64,000 nucleotides of DNA from Aquabacter spiritensis (GTDB lineage: Bacteria; Pseudomonadota; Alphaproteobacteria; Rhizobiales; Xanthobacteraceae): positions 248,001 through 312,000 of the forward strand of contig NZ_SMAI01000004.1 of NCBI RefSeq assembly GCF_004346185.1, written 5' to 3'. Positions 50,457 to 58,978 of this stretch are shown here, piece by piece; within the stretch, counting starts at the first letter, position 1, and each line of letters starts with the position of its first letter. A program made the position numbers and the translations under genes. The notes under the pieces are model-generated. The model did not search any database and had not been told where the DNA came from. It was given only the letters and a program-made list of their open reading frames with translations.

Positions 50457-50873
50457 ATGGATGCACGACCGGTCCGGTCCGCCGCGCTGTGGTCTTTGGC
50501 GGCAGGCCTTGCCGGGGCGCTGCTCTGCGTCTCGGCGCAGGCCCAGGCGCCGCCGCGGCCGGCGCAGACCATGGCCGACCTCGGGGCGGCCTTCCAAGCC
50601 TGCTGGACGGCGCCCGAGGGCGCAGAGGGATCGCACATCACGCTGCGCTTCGGCATCACTGCCAAGGGCGCGTTGAAGGGGCCGCCGCTCGCCACCCATT
50701 CCCATTTGACGGGAGACGCCGCCGCTCAGCGCGCCTTCGTCGCGGCCGCCTTGAGCGCGCTCGCGGCCTGCACGCCGATCGCCATGAGTCCGGACCTCGC
50801 CCGCGTGGTCGCGTCGCGGGTTCTGACCGTCACCTATCGCGCCGTCGCCACACCCCGCGAAATCGCCATCTGA
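50457..50873 (+). CDS. Exported hypothetical protein with TolA/TonB C-terminal-like domain
   Basis: Periplasmic protein of 138 residues. The signal peptide (SAALWSLAAGLAGALLCVSA, then QAQA) is followed by a single compact domain: LGAAFQACWTAPEGAEGSHI, TLRFGITAKGALKGPPL, then an Ala-rich helix with ALAACTPI. This pattern (ACW, a beta strand, xxGxLxGPP, an (A)3 helix, CxP) resembles the TonB/TolA C-terminal fold found in small exported rhizobial proteins. The precise function is unknown. ATG 50457 is chosen because the signal peptide starts right after it. Confidence 0.7.
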   Translation: MDARPVRSAALWSLAAGLAGALLCVSAQAQAPPRPAQTMADLGAAFQACWTAPEGAEGSHITLRFGITAKGALKGPPLATHSHLTGDAAAQRAFVAAALSALAACTPIAMSPDLARVVASRVLTVTYRAVATPREIAI

Positions 50874-50936
50874 TCACCGCCGCGCCTCGCTTGACAGGGT
50901 GGGGGGTCGGACTCTAAATGGCGCCTCCCACGGTTC

Positions 50937-51012
50937 GGGGCCGTAGCTCAGATGGGAGAGCGCTGCAATCGCACTGCAGAGGTCAGGGGTTCGATTCCCC
51001 TCGGCTCCACCA
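50937..51012 (+). tRNA. tRNA-Ala, anticodon CGC
   Basis: A complete 76-nt cloverleaf with acceptor stem GGGGCCG/CGGCTCC and encoded CCA. The anticodon stem CTGCA/TGCAG encloses ATCGCAC, so the anticodon is CGC (codon GCG), fitting a GC-rich codon usage. The T-arm is AGGGGTTCGATTCCCCT. It is a lone tRNA gene. Confidence 0.95.
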
Positions 51013-51263
51013 ATCCGAACAAAAACCATCCATACGTCAGGCAAAAGCTGCGCGCGCGCTTTGGCATGGTCCCAATCGGACCTTAGCTGAGGCGCCGGGT
51101 TTCGCGTCCGCGATCAAAAGTCTTGAGGCGGCCGATGGAGATTTGGGGCACGCATATCAACGGGTGATACGATCCGGTTCGCCTCGGAGACCGAAGGATC
51201 CTTCTTCAGCAGGCGGGCGAAGCGCATCTCGGCGGTCCAGGGTTAGGCTGAGGACATCGCATC

Positions 51264-51644
51264 ATGTCGAACGACGCCGCGCTCCTGATGCTCGCCCTTG
51301 GGCGCATCCTTCTCGGCGGTCTGTTTGTGTATGGCGGGGTGCGACATTTCTTTATCCTGCCGGCTGTCAGTTCGGCTCTTGCTGCGCGCGGTGTCCCCGG
51401 GCCGCGTCTCGTCCTCATCGTCGGAAGCGTGTTCGAACTGGTCGCAGGCGCGCTCTTGGCCGCGGGGGTCTTTGTGCGTCCGGCCGCGCTCGGGCTGGTC
51501 CTCTTCACGGCAGCGGCCTGTGTCCTGCTCCTGAACTTCTGGGATATGAAGCCCGGTCCCGAGAGGGAGACGGCCAAAAACTTCGTCCAATCGAACATGG
51601 CCATTATCGGCGGTTTGCTGATCGCTGCGGCAACCGCCTCCTAG
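51264..51644 (+). CDS. DoxX-family membrane protein
   Basis: Inner-membrane protein of 126 residues with four hydrophobic helices. The opening LLMLALGRILLGGLFVYGGV RHF-type motif (GxR..G..F...G..) is the DoxX signature, and VFELVAGALLAAGVFVRPAA and LLNFWDM fit the family. DoxX proteins are small quinol- or redox-linked membrane proteins; the exact role of this lineage is not known. It is convergent with marC, and a long GC-rich stem lies between them. Confidence 0.85.
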   Translation: MSNDAALLMLALGRILLGGLFVYGGVRHFFILPAVSSALAARGVPGPRLVLIVGSVFELVAGALLAAGVFVRPAALGLVLFTAAACVLLLNFWDMKPGPERETAKNFVQSNMAIIGGLLIAAATAS

Positions 51645-51674
51645 CGACACATAAGAGCGTGTTCGGACGCATGA

Positions 51675-51729
51675 GGCCGCGACTGCCGGCCGGGCCATGG
51701 CGGCCGGCCGGCACCCTCACGTCGCGGCC
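51675..51729. terminator. Long two-part stem between doxX-family gene and marC-family gene
   Basis: The inner stem is TGCCGGCCGG (51684-51693) with CCGGCCGGCA (51704-51713). The outer stem is GGCCGCGAC (51675-51683) with GTCGCGGCC (51721-51729), separated by a 7-base bulge on one side. It lies between convergent stops, so it is a good bidirectional terminator candidate despite lacking a T-run. Confidence 0.65.
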
Positions 51730-51731
51730 GG

Positions 51732-52400
51732 TCAGTGCTGGACCCAGGCGGGAAAGATGTGGCCGAGGGCCACTGCGATCATCTCCATGGCGATCGCGGC
51801 GAGCACGATGCCCATCAGACGCTTGGAGATGCTGAGGGCGGTCGGGGACAGGAAGCGCGAGAGCACGGGGGCCGCCGCCATGCAGGCGCCGAAAAACACG
51901 ATATAGCTCAGAAGGCCCGCATAAAAGCCGATCTCGCCCCCGGGCCGCGCCGCGCCCGTCTGCGCGAAGATGATGATCGAGGTCATCGAGCCCGGCCCGA
52001 GCGAGAGCGGGATCGCCAAGGGATAGACCCCGAGGCTGGTGGCGGAATCGAAGGTCTTCTTTTCCGCCTCCGTGCCCGAATGCGCGCTGTGGTCCTCGCC
52101 GCTCAGCATGGAAAGGGCGAGCAGCAGGACGATCAGGCCGCCGGCGAGTTGAAAATGGTTCACGTCGATGCCGAACGCCGACAGAACGGCCCTGCCGCCC
52201 AGCGCGCAGACCAGACAGCCGATGGCCACCGTGGCATTGAGCGTCAGCATGGTGCTGCGCTGGTCCGCCGCCGGTCTTCCGGCGGTGAGGCTGAGAAAGA
52301 CCGGGATGATGGTGAGCGGGTTCATGATCGCGAACAGTGCCGCGAAGACCTTTGCGCTCAGGGTGAAGTCGATGTCGGTCAAGATCGCCTCTCTCGCCAT
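51732..52400 (-). CDS. MarC-family (UPF0056) integral membrane protein
   Basis: Membrane protein of 222 residues with six hydrophobic helices, the standard MarC size. Typical stretches are FAALFAIMNPLTIIPVFLSL, FQLAGGLIVLLLALSML and LAIPLSLGPGSMTSIIIFAQ (the conserved PLxxGPG motif), and RLMGIVLAAIAMEMI. The family was named after the E. coli marC locus, but its role in drug resistance was not upheld; transport of an unknown solute is likely. It follows the outer-membrane factor of the efflux operon by 69 bp on the same strand and may be read through from it. Confidence 0.92.
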   Translation of the reverse strand: MAREAILTDIDFTLSAKVFAALFAIMNPLTIIPVFLSLTAGRPAADQRSTMLTLNATVAIGCLVCALGGRAVLSAFGIDVNHFQLAGGLIVLLLALSMLSGEDHSAHSGTEAEKKTFDSATSLGVYPLAIPLSLGPGSMTSIIIFAQTGAARPGGEIGFYAGLLSYIVFFGACMAAAPVLSRFLSPTALSISKRLMGIVLAAIAMEMIAVALGHIFPAWVQH

Positions 52401-52469
52401 GACGGCCTGTTGAAAACGGTTGCACCATGCCGGACCTCTCGAGGAGAGGGCGGGCTCCCTGTGGATCGC

Positions 52470-54032
52470 TCAGCGGCGGACGAGGCCGGAGGCGACGTCG
52501 CTCGATGTCATCGCCCCCAGCACGAAGGCGAGGTTGGCAGCCGCCACCAGCGCCGCCGCATGGGACTCCGCCTCGGCCTGACGGGCCGCCAGAAGGCCCG
52601 AATCGGCCTCGGTGGCGACGCTGATATTTCCGACGCCCATTTTGTAGGCCGAGAAGGCCGCGTCATAGGTCGTTTGCGCCGCCCGCACGAGCGCGGTTGC
52701 CGCCTGGTGGGAGGCGAGCGCGGAGCGGAGCGTTTCGGTGGCGATGACGATCTCCCGCGCGGCCTCGTCGCGGACCTTGGTGAAGGTCGCCTCGCTGGCG
52801 GCAGCGAGGGATTCCGCCGTCTTCAGCTGCGCTGCGCGCAAGCCGCCGTCGAAGATCGGTACCGACGCGCCGATGACGACGCCCGAGGCGGACGAAATCT
52901 GCGCGATGTTCGGCAGGTTGGCGGCGCTGAGGCTGCTATTGCCGCCGGCGGCAATCGCGCCGAGATAGACCTTCGGCAGGAATTCGGCCTGGGCTGCGGC
53001 GATCCCGGACCGGCTCGCCTTCATCGCCGAGAGGCTCGCCAGGACATCCGGGCGGCGGGCGAGCGCAGCCTGGAGCATGCGTTCGGTCGGTGCGCCGATA
53101 TTCGCGGGAAGCGCCCGGCCGTTCGCCGCCTTGACCCGCATCTTGGTGAGGGGGCTGACGCCCATCGCGCCGAGCAGCATCTGGTAGGTCTCGCGTTCCG
53201 CGCCCTGGGCCTGCACCAGCCCGAACTGCGCCTGCGCCACCTGCTGGCGGGCCTGCGCCTCCTCCACCGTGTTCCCGAGGCCGTCCTTCACGCGCGCTTC
53301 CGCCGCCGCGAGGATGTCGCGGCTGTTCCGCAAGGTCTGTTCGGCGATCTCCACGCGGCTGCGCGCCGCGTCATGGACGAAATAGGCGCGGGTGACGTCG
53401 TGGATGATTTTCTGGTGGAGACCATTGAACAGGATGCTCGCGGCGGTCGCGGTGTGCTTCGCGCTGTCATGCGCCGCGCTGCGCTGGCCGAAATCGAAGA
53501 TCAGCCACTGTACGGCGATCTGGGGTGAAATGCCCGTGGTGGTCGTCTCGATCTGGTTGATGCCGCCGAGGCCGACCGGCAGGGGATTGTCGAATTTCTG
53601 GTACCCGCCGATGACATTGGCCGTGATGAGCGGGAGGTAGGTCGCCTCCACCATGCCCGAGGCCAAGGCGGCCTGGCGGGCGCTCTGCCAGGCGATCCGC
53701 GTGGCGGGGTTGTTGCGCTGGGCGACATCGATCAGACCGGCGAGGTCATAGGCGCGGTTCGTCGCAATCTCCGGCGCGGCGGGCGGCAAGGTGACTTCCG
53801 GGTTGGCGGCGATGCCGAAATCGCGTGCGGATGCCGGCGGCGGTGCAGGCGCCCCGGTCTGCCCCGGCGTGCCCGCCTCCTGCGGCGACCAGGGTTCGGA
53901 GGCGGCCTGGGGCGCCCGGTCGAGCGCGCCGGGCGCACAGCCGGCCATGAGGGCACAGGCGAGACATGCCATCGCCGCCCATCGGTCGGTGGTCCGGCGC
54001 GGCTGCGACGTGTCGCGTCTCGGTTTCCTCAT
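52470..54032 (-). CDS. Outer-membrane efflux lipoprotein, TolC/MdtP-like
   Basis: Outer-membrane factor of 520 residues. The N-terminus is a lipoprotein signal with lipobox LMAGC (C32). Two OEP repeats follow: the first around LAGLIDVAQRNNPATRIAWQ and AARSRVEIAEQTLRNSRDIL, the second around RPDVLASLSAMKASRSGIAA and GASVPIFDGGLRAAQLKTAE. Together they form the trimeric beta-barrel and alpha-helical tunnel. An unusual Pro/Ala-rich linker occupies residues about 45-75. It is the last gene of a ytcA-mdtN-mdtO-mdtP-like set and overlaps the FUSC gene by 4 bp. A merged frame extends far upstream but is only a shadow. Confidence 0.88.
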   Translation of the reverse strand: MRKPRRDTSQPRRTTDRWAAMACLACALMAGCAPGALDRAPQAASEPWSPQEAGTPGQTGAPAPPPASARDFGIAANPEVTLPPAAPEIATNRAYDLAGLIDVAQRNNPATRIAWQSARQAALASGMVEATYLPLITANVIGGYQKFDNPLPVGLGGINQIETTTTGISPQIAVQWLIFDFGQRSAAHDSAKHTATAASILFNGLHQKIIHDVTRAYFVHDAARSRVEIAEQTLRNSRDILAAAEARVKDGLGNTVEEAQARQQVAQAQFGLVQAQGAERETYQMLLGAMGVSPLTKMRVKAANGRALPANIGAPTERMLQAALARRPDVLASLSAMKASRSGIAAAQAEFLPKVYLGAIAAGGNSSLSAANLPNIAQISSASGVVIGASVPIFDGGLRAAQLKTAESLAAASEATFTKVRDEAAREIVIATETLRSALASHQAATALVRAAQTTYDAAFSAYKMGVGNISVATEADSGLLAARQAEAESHAAALVAAANLAFVLGAMTSSDVASGLVRR

Positions 54033-55954
54033 CTCGCCACCAGACGCTCGATCCGGTGGACGAGATCGGCCGGGGTCTCGGCGCTCGCGTCCCCGTCCAC
54101 CACGTCCACCATGTCCACCGCATCCGCCGCGGCGGACGACGGCGGTGGGGCGGCGACGGCGGCGGCGGCGGCGCGGGACAGGCGATCGGCGATCGTCGCA
54201 TCCCGACCGGGCGCGAACATCAAAGCGGGGAGCAGCGCGCTGCTGGTCTCGATGAGGGTGCGAAGCCGGGCGATGGTGGCGGTGTCGGGGCGTTGGGACG
54301 CCGGCTCGAGCGGCAGAAGCAGCATTTGCGCGCGAGCTTTTTCCGCTTCCGTCGCGACGCGAGCGGCGCGGTCCACCTCGGTCACCCGGGCGTCGGGCGG
54401 CAGCGCCGCCAAGTGCGACAGCGTCGAGAGCATGCGCCCGAGATGCACGCCGATGTCCTTCGCCGCGCTTTTCGGCCAGATGCTGGTGAAGATCAGATAG
54501 ACCACCAGGTTTCCCAGAAGGACGCCGACGATGCGGTCGCGGGCGGATCCCATGTCCAGGCTGGGCGCGAACCCGTTCAGGACGGTGAGCAGAAAGGCGA
54601 GCCCGATCTGGACCCCGGCATAGGACACGCGCTCGCTTCCCGCCGCCACCCATGCGGCCGGCAGAAGCCCGAGAAAGACGAGCGCCATCAGTCCGCCGAC
54701 GGATTCCAAATGCGGGATCACGAAAAGGATGGACAGGACACCGATGGCCGCTCCGACGAGGCAGCCGCAGATCCGCAGCGTGAGCTTGTGGACGGTCTCG
54801 GCCATGGTGCCGAGCGCCGCCACATAGCAGGTGATCATGGCGGTGTGGATGCCCTGCCAGCCGATGAGGGAATAGGTCAGGTAGCAGAGAATGGCGGCCG
54901 CTGTCGTCTTGAGCGCGTAGCGCTGATAGTCCGGGTTCGTGAAGGCGTCGGCGGCCATGAAAGCGGGTTTCGGGGGCGGCGTGCCGGTGCCGCCGTCCGG
55001 CCGGGCGAGGGCGGCCAGGAGGGTAGCGATCCGCGCGGTGGCCGGGCTCCGCTCTTCCGGGCTCTGGTCTTCCTGCAGGTCGGGGGGCGAAGCCGGTGCG
55101 GGGTGCCCAAGGCGCACCGCCGCGGCCGCCTCCCGGCAGGCGCGGGCGAGGCGCGCACTCACTAAGCCGGACGTCTCCGTCCGGAGCGCGGCCACGGCCA
55201 GAGCCAGACCATAGGTGGTGCGCTGGGCGCCGGCGAGCCACGTCATCTCGTCGGCGCGGGCCGTGTGGAAGAGGCGGCCGAGCGTCACCTCTTGATCTCC
55301 AGCTTCGAGTCCTTCGCCCAGCAGCGGCTCAAGCCGGGCCGCCCGCGCCGCAGGCGGTCCGCAGAGCGCCGTCGCGGCGGCTTCGAGCCGCGCCGCCGCC
55401 CGCGCCCGCAGCAGGCGCTGTGGCGACAGGCCGAACACGAGATTGAAGAGGAGCATCAGCGCCATCGGCATGGCCGCCATCTGCCAGGCATAAAGCAGCC
55501 CGCGCGTGGCGATCTCGCCGATCGGCAGGCGGTCGACCAGCGTCAGGACGAAGGCGATCACCAGCGCGACGATCGAGCCTTGCTCGCCGAGCTTCGAGGC
55601 CGCTCCCAGAAACACGAAGCCGAACGAGACCAGCGCGATGACGCAGATGCGCAGCAGCGGGACGTCCGCCGTCGCCTGGATCACGGGGGCCATGGCGAAG
55701 ACGACGACGCTCGCCAGCAGGATGACCCCGATGGCCTGCTGGACGGATTCCGCGCCGTTCGGCCGGGACAGGAAGATCACGAGATAGCAGCCGATCGCGG
55801 CTTCCGGCACCCTGTAGACCATCGCCACGGCCGCCACGAGCGCGCAGAGCAGGGCGACCTTCCAGGTCATGGCGAACCGGCCGGGTTCCGGCTTCAGGTC
55901 CAGGAGGGTCCGGCGGGCAAGGGCCGGCCAGGGCGCGTCAGCAGCGGCTGCCAT
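54029..55954 (-). CDS. FUSC-family inner-membrane efflux pump, MdtO/AaeB-like
   Basis: Inner-membrane protein of 641 residues with two blocks of about five or six hydrophobic helices (about residues 25-185 and 345-500), each followed by a soluble region, as in AaeB/MdtO (fusaric acid resistance family). The first block begins MTWKVALLCALVAAVAMVYR and contains YLVIFLSRPNGAESVQQAIG; the second contains LKTTAAAILCYLTYSLIGWQ and GIHTAMITCYVAALGT. It should export aromatic carboxylic acids or related compounds with the adjacent HlyD-type adaptor and outer-membrane factor. Its start overlaps the adaptor gene by 17 bp, and its stop overlaps the outer-membrane gene by 4 bp. Confidence 0.9.
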   Translation of the reverse strand: MAAAADAPWPALARRTLLDLKPEPGRFAMTWKVALLCALVAAVAMVYRVPEAAIGCYLVIFLSRPNGAESVQQAIGVILLASVVVFAMAPVIQATADVPLLRICVIALVSFGFVFLGAASKLGEQGSIVALVIAFVLTLVDRLPIGEIATRGLLYAWQMAAMPMALMLLFNLVFGLSPQRLLRARAAARLEAAATALCGPPAARAARLEPLLGEGLEAGDQEVTLGRLFHTARADEMTWLAGAQRTTYGLALAVAALRTETSGLVSARLARACREAAAAVRLGHPAPASPPDLQEDQSPEERSPATARIATLLAALARPDGGTGTPPPKPAFMAADAFTNPDYQRYALKTTAAAILCYLTYSLIGWQGIHTAMITCYVAALGTMAETVHKLTLRICGCLVGAAIGVLSILFVIPHLESVGGLMALVFLGLLPAAWVAAGSERVSYAGVQIGLAFLLTVLNGFAPSLDMGSARDRIVGVLLGNLVVYLIFTSIWPKSAAKDIGVHLGRMLSTLSHLAALPPDARVTEVDRAARVATEAEKARAQMLLLPLEPASQRPDTATIARLRTLIETSSALLPALMFAPGRDATIADRLSRAAAAAVAAPPPSSAAADAVDMVDVVDGDASAETPADLVHRIERLVAR

Positions 55955-56990
55955 GATGGACCGTCGCGGTGGCGGACGCGCCGATGCGCATGAGGGGAGC
56001 CGGGGGATCGATGAGGCGGATCCGCACCGGGAAGCGCTGGGCCACCCGCACCCAATCGAGCGACTTGGGCACGATCGGCATCTTGAACGGCAGGGTGATG
56101 ACCTCCTCGGAGGCGACGCCCCAGCCGATCCCCTCCACCCGTCCCCGAATGAGCGCGGAGCGGTTGGCGAGGGTATAGACGCTGGCGCAATTGCCGACCT
56201 CGATCATCGACAGTTCGGTTTCGAGGAAGGCGGCCGACACGTACCAGGCGGACGTGTCGATGAGCGTGAAGACGGACTGGCCCGGGACGACGAAACCGCC
56301 GGGCGCCTGCGTCAGGCCCACGACCTTGCCGTCGAAGGGGGCGCGGATGACGGTTTCGGAATGGGCGCGTTCCGCGATGGCGAGGGCGGCCTTGCGCGCG
56401 TCGACGAGCGCGACCGCGGCGGCCACGTCGCTGACGAGGACGTCGGCGGCGGCCTGCTGCTGCAGAGCCTGCTTCAAGCTGATCTCGGCATCGCGCTTCG
56501 CGGTGGCGGCATCGTCCACCTGCTGCGCGCTGACGTAGCCCTTGGGTCGGAGCCCTTCGAGGCGCGCGAGCGTCTGGGTCGCGAGGTCGAGGTTGGAGCG
56601 TGCCCGCGTCACCTGCTCGCGGGCGATGAGGGCGTTCGACTGCTCCGCCGAGATGGACCGTTTGCGATCCGCGAGGGCGGCTTCGGCGATCCTCAGATCG
56701 GCCTCGGCCTGCCGCACCTGCAGCCGGTACGAGGCCGGATCGAGCGAAAACAATGTCTCGCCCTTCTTCACGGCACCGTTCTCCGCGACATCGATGGCGG
56801 CGATCCGGCCGGGCACGGTCGCGGAGATCGCCACCGTGTCGGTCGTAACCACGGCGTCCTGCGACAGGGGATTGAGGCTGGCATTGCGAAAATAGGCCCA
56901 GCCGGCCAGGACCGCACCGACGAGGGCGGCGAGGCTGACGACGATGCCGAGGCCCTTCTTCGAAGCCCCGGATGTGGCCGCGTGCATCAT
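55938..56990 (-). CDS. HlyD/EmrA-type membrane-fusion protein, MdtN-like
   Basis: Periplasmic adaptor of 350 residues anchored by one N-terminal helix (GLGIVVSLAALVGAVLAGWA). The biotinyl-lipoyl and hairpin architecture is intact: VAISATVPGRIAAIDVAENG followed by AVKKGETLFSLDP, a long coiled coil (about residues 85-200), then APFDGKVVGLTQAPGGFVVP and the barrel FLETELSMIEVGNCASVYTL. It bridges the FUSC pump and the TolC-like channel. It abuts the YtcA-like gene without any spacing, and the FUSC gene begins within its last codons. Confidence 0.9.
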   Translation of the reverse strand: MMHAATSGASKKGLGIVVSLAALVGAVLAGWAYFRNASLNPLSQDAVVTTDTVAISATVPGRIAAIDVAENGAVKKGETLFSLDPASYRLQVRQAEADLRIAEAALADRKRSISAEQSNALIAREQVTRARSNLDLATQTLARLEGLRPKGYVSAQQVDDAATAKRDAEISLKQALQQQAAADVLVSDVAAAVALVDARKAALAIAERAHSETVIRAPFDGKVVGLTQAPGGFVVPGQSVFTLIDTSAWYVSAAFLETELSMIEVGNCASVYTLANRSALIRGRVEGIGWGVASEEVITLPFKMPIVPKSLDWVRVAQRFPVRIRLIDPPAPLMRIGASATATVHHGSRC

Positions 56991-57317
56991 CTAGCGGCCG
57001 AAAGCGGACAGGGCGGCGAGGAAGCCGATGCCCGCCGCCACGCAGACATAGACCGGAAGGCGCGCCGGAAGGACGTCGTCGATGCCGAGGCGGATGAAGA
57101 TGATGCGCACCACCACCGCACCGAAAATGCCGACAAGTGCGCAAAGCAGCCAAGACGGAAAATAGGCCCCGAAGAAGGGAATGGCCGGCGCGCCGCCCTC
57201 ATCGCACCCGCCGAGCAGGCCGGCCCCCGCCAGGATCGACGCATGGCGAGGCGGGAAGCGGGGGCGACGACGGGCTCGGGCGGCGCCTGCGGGGACCGAG
57301 ATGATTGGACTGGACAA
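56991..57317 (-). CDS. YtcA-like small membrane lipoprotein
   Basis: Small membrane protein of up to 108 residues. The conserved part starts at ILAGAGLLGGC (lipobox LLGGC) and continues GAPAIPFFGAYFPSWLLCAL, close to the YtcA pattern of a lipidated cysteine, a PxxPxxGAYFPxWL motif and two membrane helices. In E. coli ytcA precedes mdtNOP, and the same order is found here, which supports the call. The start is uncertain: the frame opens with a TTG (57317) and a basic leader, and no better ATG or GTG is in frame before the lipobox. Its function in the pump is unknown. Confidence 0.7.
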   Translation of the reverse strand: MSSPIISVPAGAARARRRPRFPPRHASILAGAGLLGGCDEGGAPAIPFFGAYFPSWLLCALVGIFGAVVVRIIFIRLGIDDVLPARLPVYVCVAAGIGFLAALSAFGR

Positions 57318-57751
57318 TCGGTACAGCCCCCCAGCTGATGAAGATCGTGCAGGATCGCCGTGACGTATTGAACTGCCTTAACAATCGGGGACAGGAAAAG
57401 CAAACGTCCGACGTCGAATACAGGGAGAGACAAAGCTTTTCCACATTGTCCGAACGACGTCGGGACATCGGACCGGCGCGGCCTCTGACTTGAAAGGCAG
57501 AGCGAGATGATCGGCGGCGAGCGCTGCATCCTCACTTTTAACGCCATAGGGACGCGCGGCGCAGAGGCATCATTCTTTTCGCGCGGGCGAAAATGTGCAA
57601 CGACGGAACCGATTTGGAAGGTCGTCGGCGGATTTCGTCGTTCTGGAGCCGAAGGACAAATCCGCTTCGTCACGCGGGCGGCGGCGTCGATCCGGGTCCG
57701 CCGTCTCCTGTGCAGACCCCGCATCGGCCGGGCTGAAGGAGGAATTGGAGC
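57318..57751. other. Divergent region between efflux operon and acylase-family gene
   Basis: 434 bp without a convincing gene. TGTCC (57447-57451) and GGACA (57463-57467) form a spaced dyad with additional matches inside (CGA/TCG), which could be an operator for the efflux operon. Short frames here have no recognisable content. Confidence 0.5.
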
Positions 57752-58858
57752 ATGTGCACTGCCCTCGTCTACACCGATGCGGCCGGAGGACATTATCTCG
57801 GTCGCACGCTGGAACTGACCATCGACCTGCCCTACCAGATCGTGTACCTGCCCGCCGGCCTCGCCGCCGTCTCGCAGATTCAAGGCCATCCCTCGCTCCA
57901 CTACACCATCGCCCATGCTTTTCTCAGCGTGACGATGCCGGCCCGTGTCCCGACCCCGGAGGCGCCGATCGGCCTTGCGGATCTCAAGGTGATCGAAGGG
58001 CTCAATGCCCAGGGGCTGGCCTTTTCGCTCCTGTCCTATCCGCGTGCGGGTGGCACGCAGCAGGCCGTGGAGGCGACGCGGGCCGTCCTGTCCGTCTCCG
58101 ATCTCGGCAGCTGGGTGCTCGGCCAGTTCGCCACGGTGGACGAGGTCAAGACGGCATTGGCGGCACAGCCGGTAATGCTCGAGGCGCTGCCGATCCTCGG
58201 CGGCGTGTCGTCGCCCTTCCATTATGTGGTCAACGATGCGTCCGGGGCGTCGCTGGTCATCGAATTCGACAATGGCCGGATGAGCCTGCTCGACAACCCG
58301 GTGCGGGTCATGACCAACGGGCCGAAATTCGACTGGCATCTGACCAATCTCGACAATTACACCTTCCTCAGCAATGTCGACAAATCGAACGGCACGTTTG
58401 GCCGCTATGAAGCCCGCCAGCCGGATTCGGGGATTGCGACGGCAGGCCTGCCGTCCTCCAGCACGTCCGTGGGGCGGTTCATCCGGGCTGTCTATTATGC
58501 CGCTTTCACCGAGAAGGCGGACAGCCCCGACGCCGCCGTGCACACGCTCGCCCACATCATGAACAATTTCGACCGTCCGCGCGGCGTCAGCATCGATTAT
58601 CCCGAGGGCGGCGGCGGGCATATGGAGGTGCAGGGTCTCGCGTCCGACACGGCGCATCCCTATGCGACCGAGTTCACCTGCTGGACCAGCCTTTCGGATC
58701 TCGGCCGGAAGCTCTTCTTCGTGCGGGATTACGGCGCGCTGAACTACACGCAGTTCGATCTCGGCGCCCTGTCCACGCTCCACACGCCGAAGGTCGTGCC
58801 GCTGGCCTCGACCCGGGGCGCGGCACCGTACGGCCTTCGCGACCCTGCGCCGGCATAG
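57752..58858 (+). CDS. Choloylglycine-hydrolase-family (Ntn) linear amide hydrolase
   Basis: Ntn-type hydrolase of 368 residues. C2, directly after the initiator methionine, becomes the N-terminal nucleophile. R18 in GRTLEL, N189 in VMTNGPKFDWHLTNL and R in SVGRFIRAVYYA correspond to the active-site residues of bile-salt hydrolase and penicillin V acylase. The aspartate usual at position 21 is a glutamate here. No signal peptide is present and none would be compatible with C2 as drawn. Family members cleave bile-salt amides, penicillin V or acyl-homoserine lactones; the last is the likely ecological role for Gram-negative homologues, but the substrate here is unproven. AAGGAGGA lies about 10 bp upstream of ATG 57752. 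Confidence 0.87.
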   Translation: MCTALVYTDAAGGHYLGRTLELTIDLPYQIVYLPAGLAAVSQIQGHPSLHYTIAHAFLSVTMPARVPTPEAPIGLADLKVIEGLNAQGLAFSLLSYPRAGGTQQAVEATRAVLSVSDLGSWVLGQFATVDEVKTALAAQPVMLEALPILGGVSSPFHYVVNDASGASLVIEFDNGRMSLLDNPVRVMTNGPKFDWHLTNLDNYTFLSNVDKSNGTFGRYEARQPDSGIATAGLPSSSTSVGRFIRAVYYAAFTEKADSPDAAVHTLAHIMNNFDRPRGVSIDYPEGGGGHMEVQGLASDTAHPYATEFTCWTSLSDLGRKLFFVRDYGALNYTQFDLGALSTLHTPKVVPLASTRGAAPYGLRDPAPA

Positions 58859-58978
58859 ACCGACCGTGTGGCGTCCCGATCGCCATTGATGCGCCATCAC
58901 GGGCCCGACGACCTCACCACCAGGAACCCGAGGCACGGCCGTCGCGTTGAGAGCGCGAAACGGCGGGGAGCGGGATCG

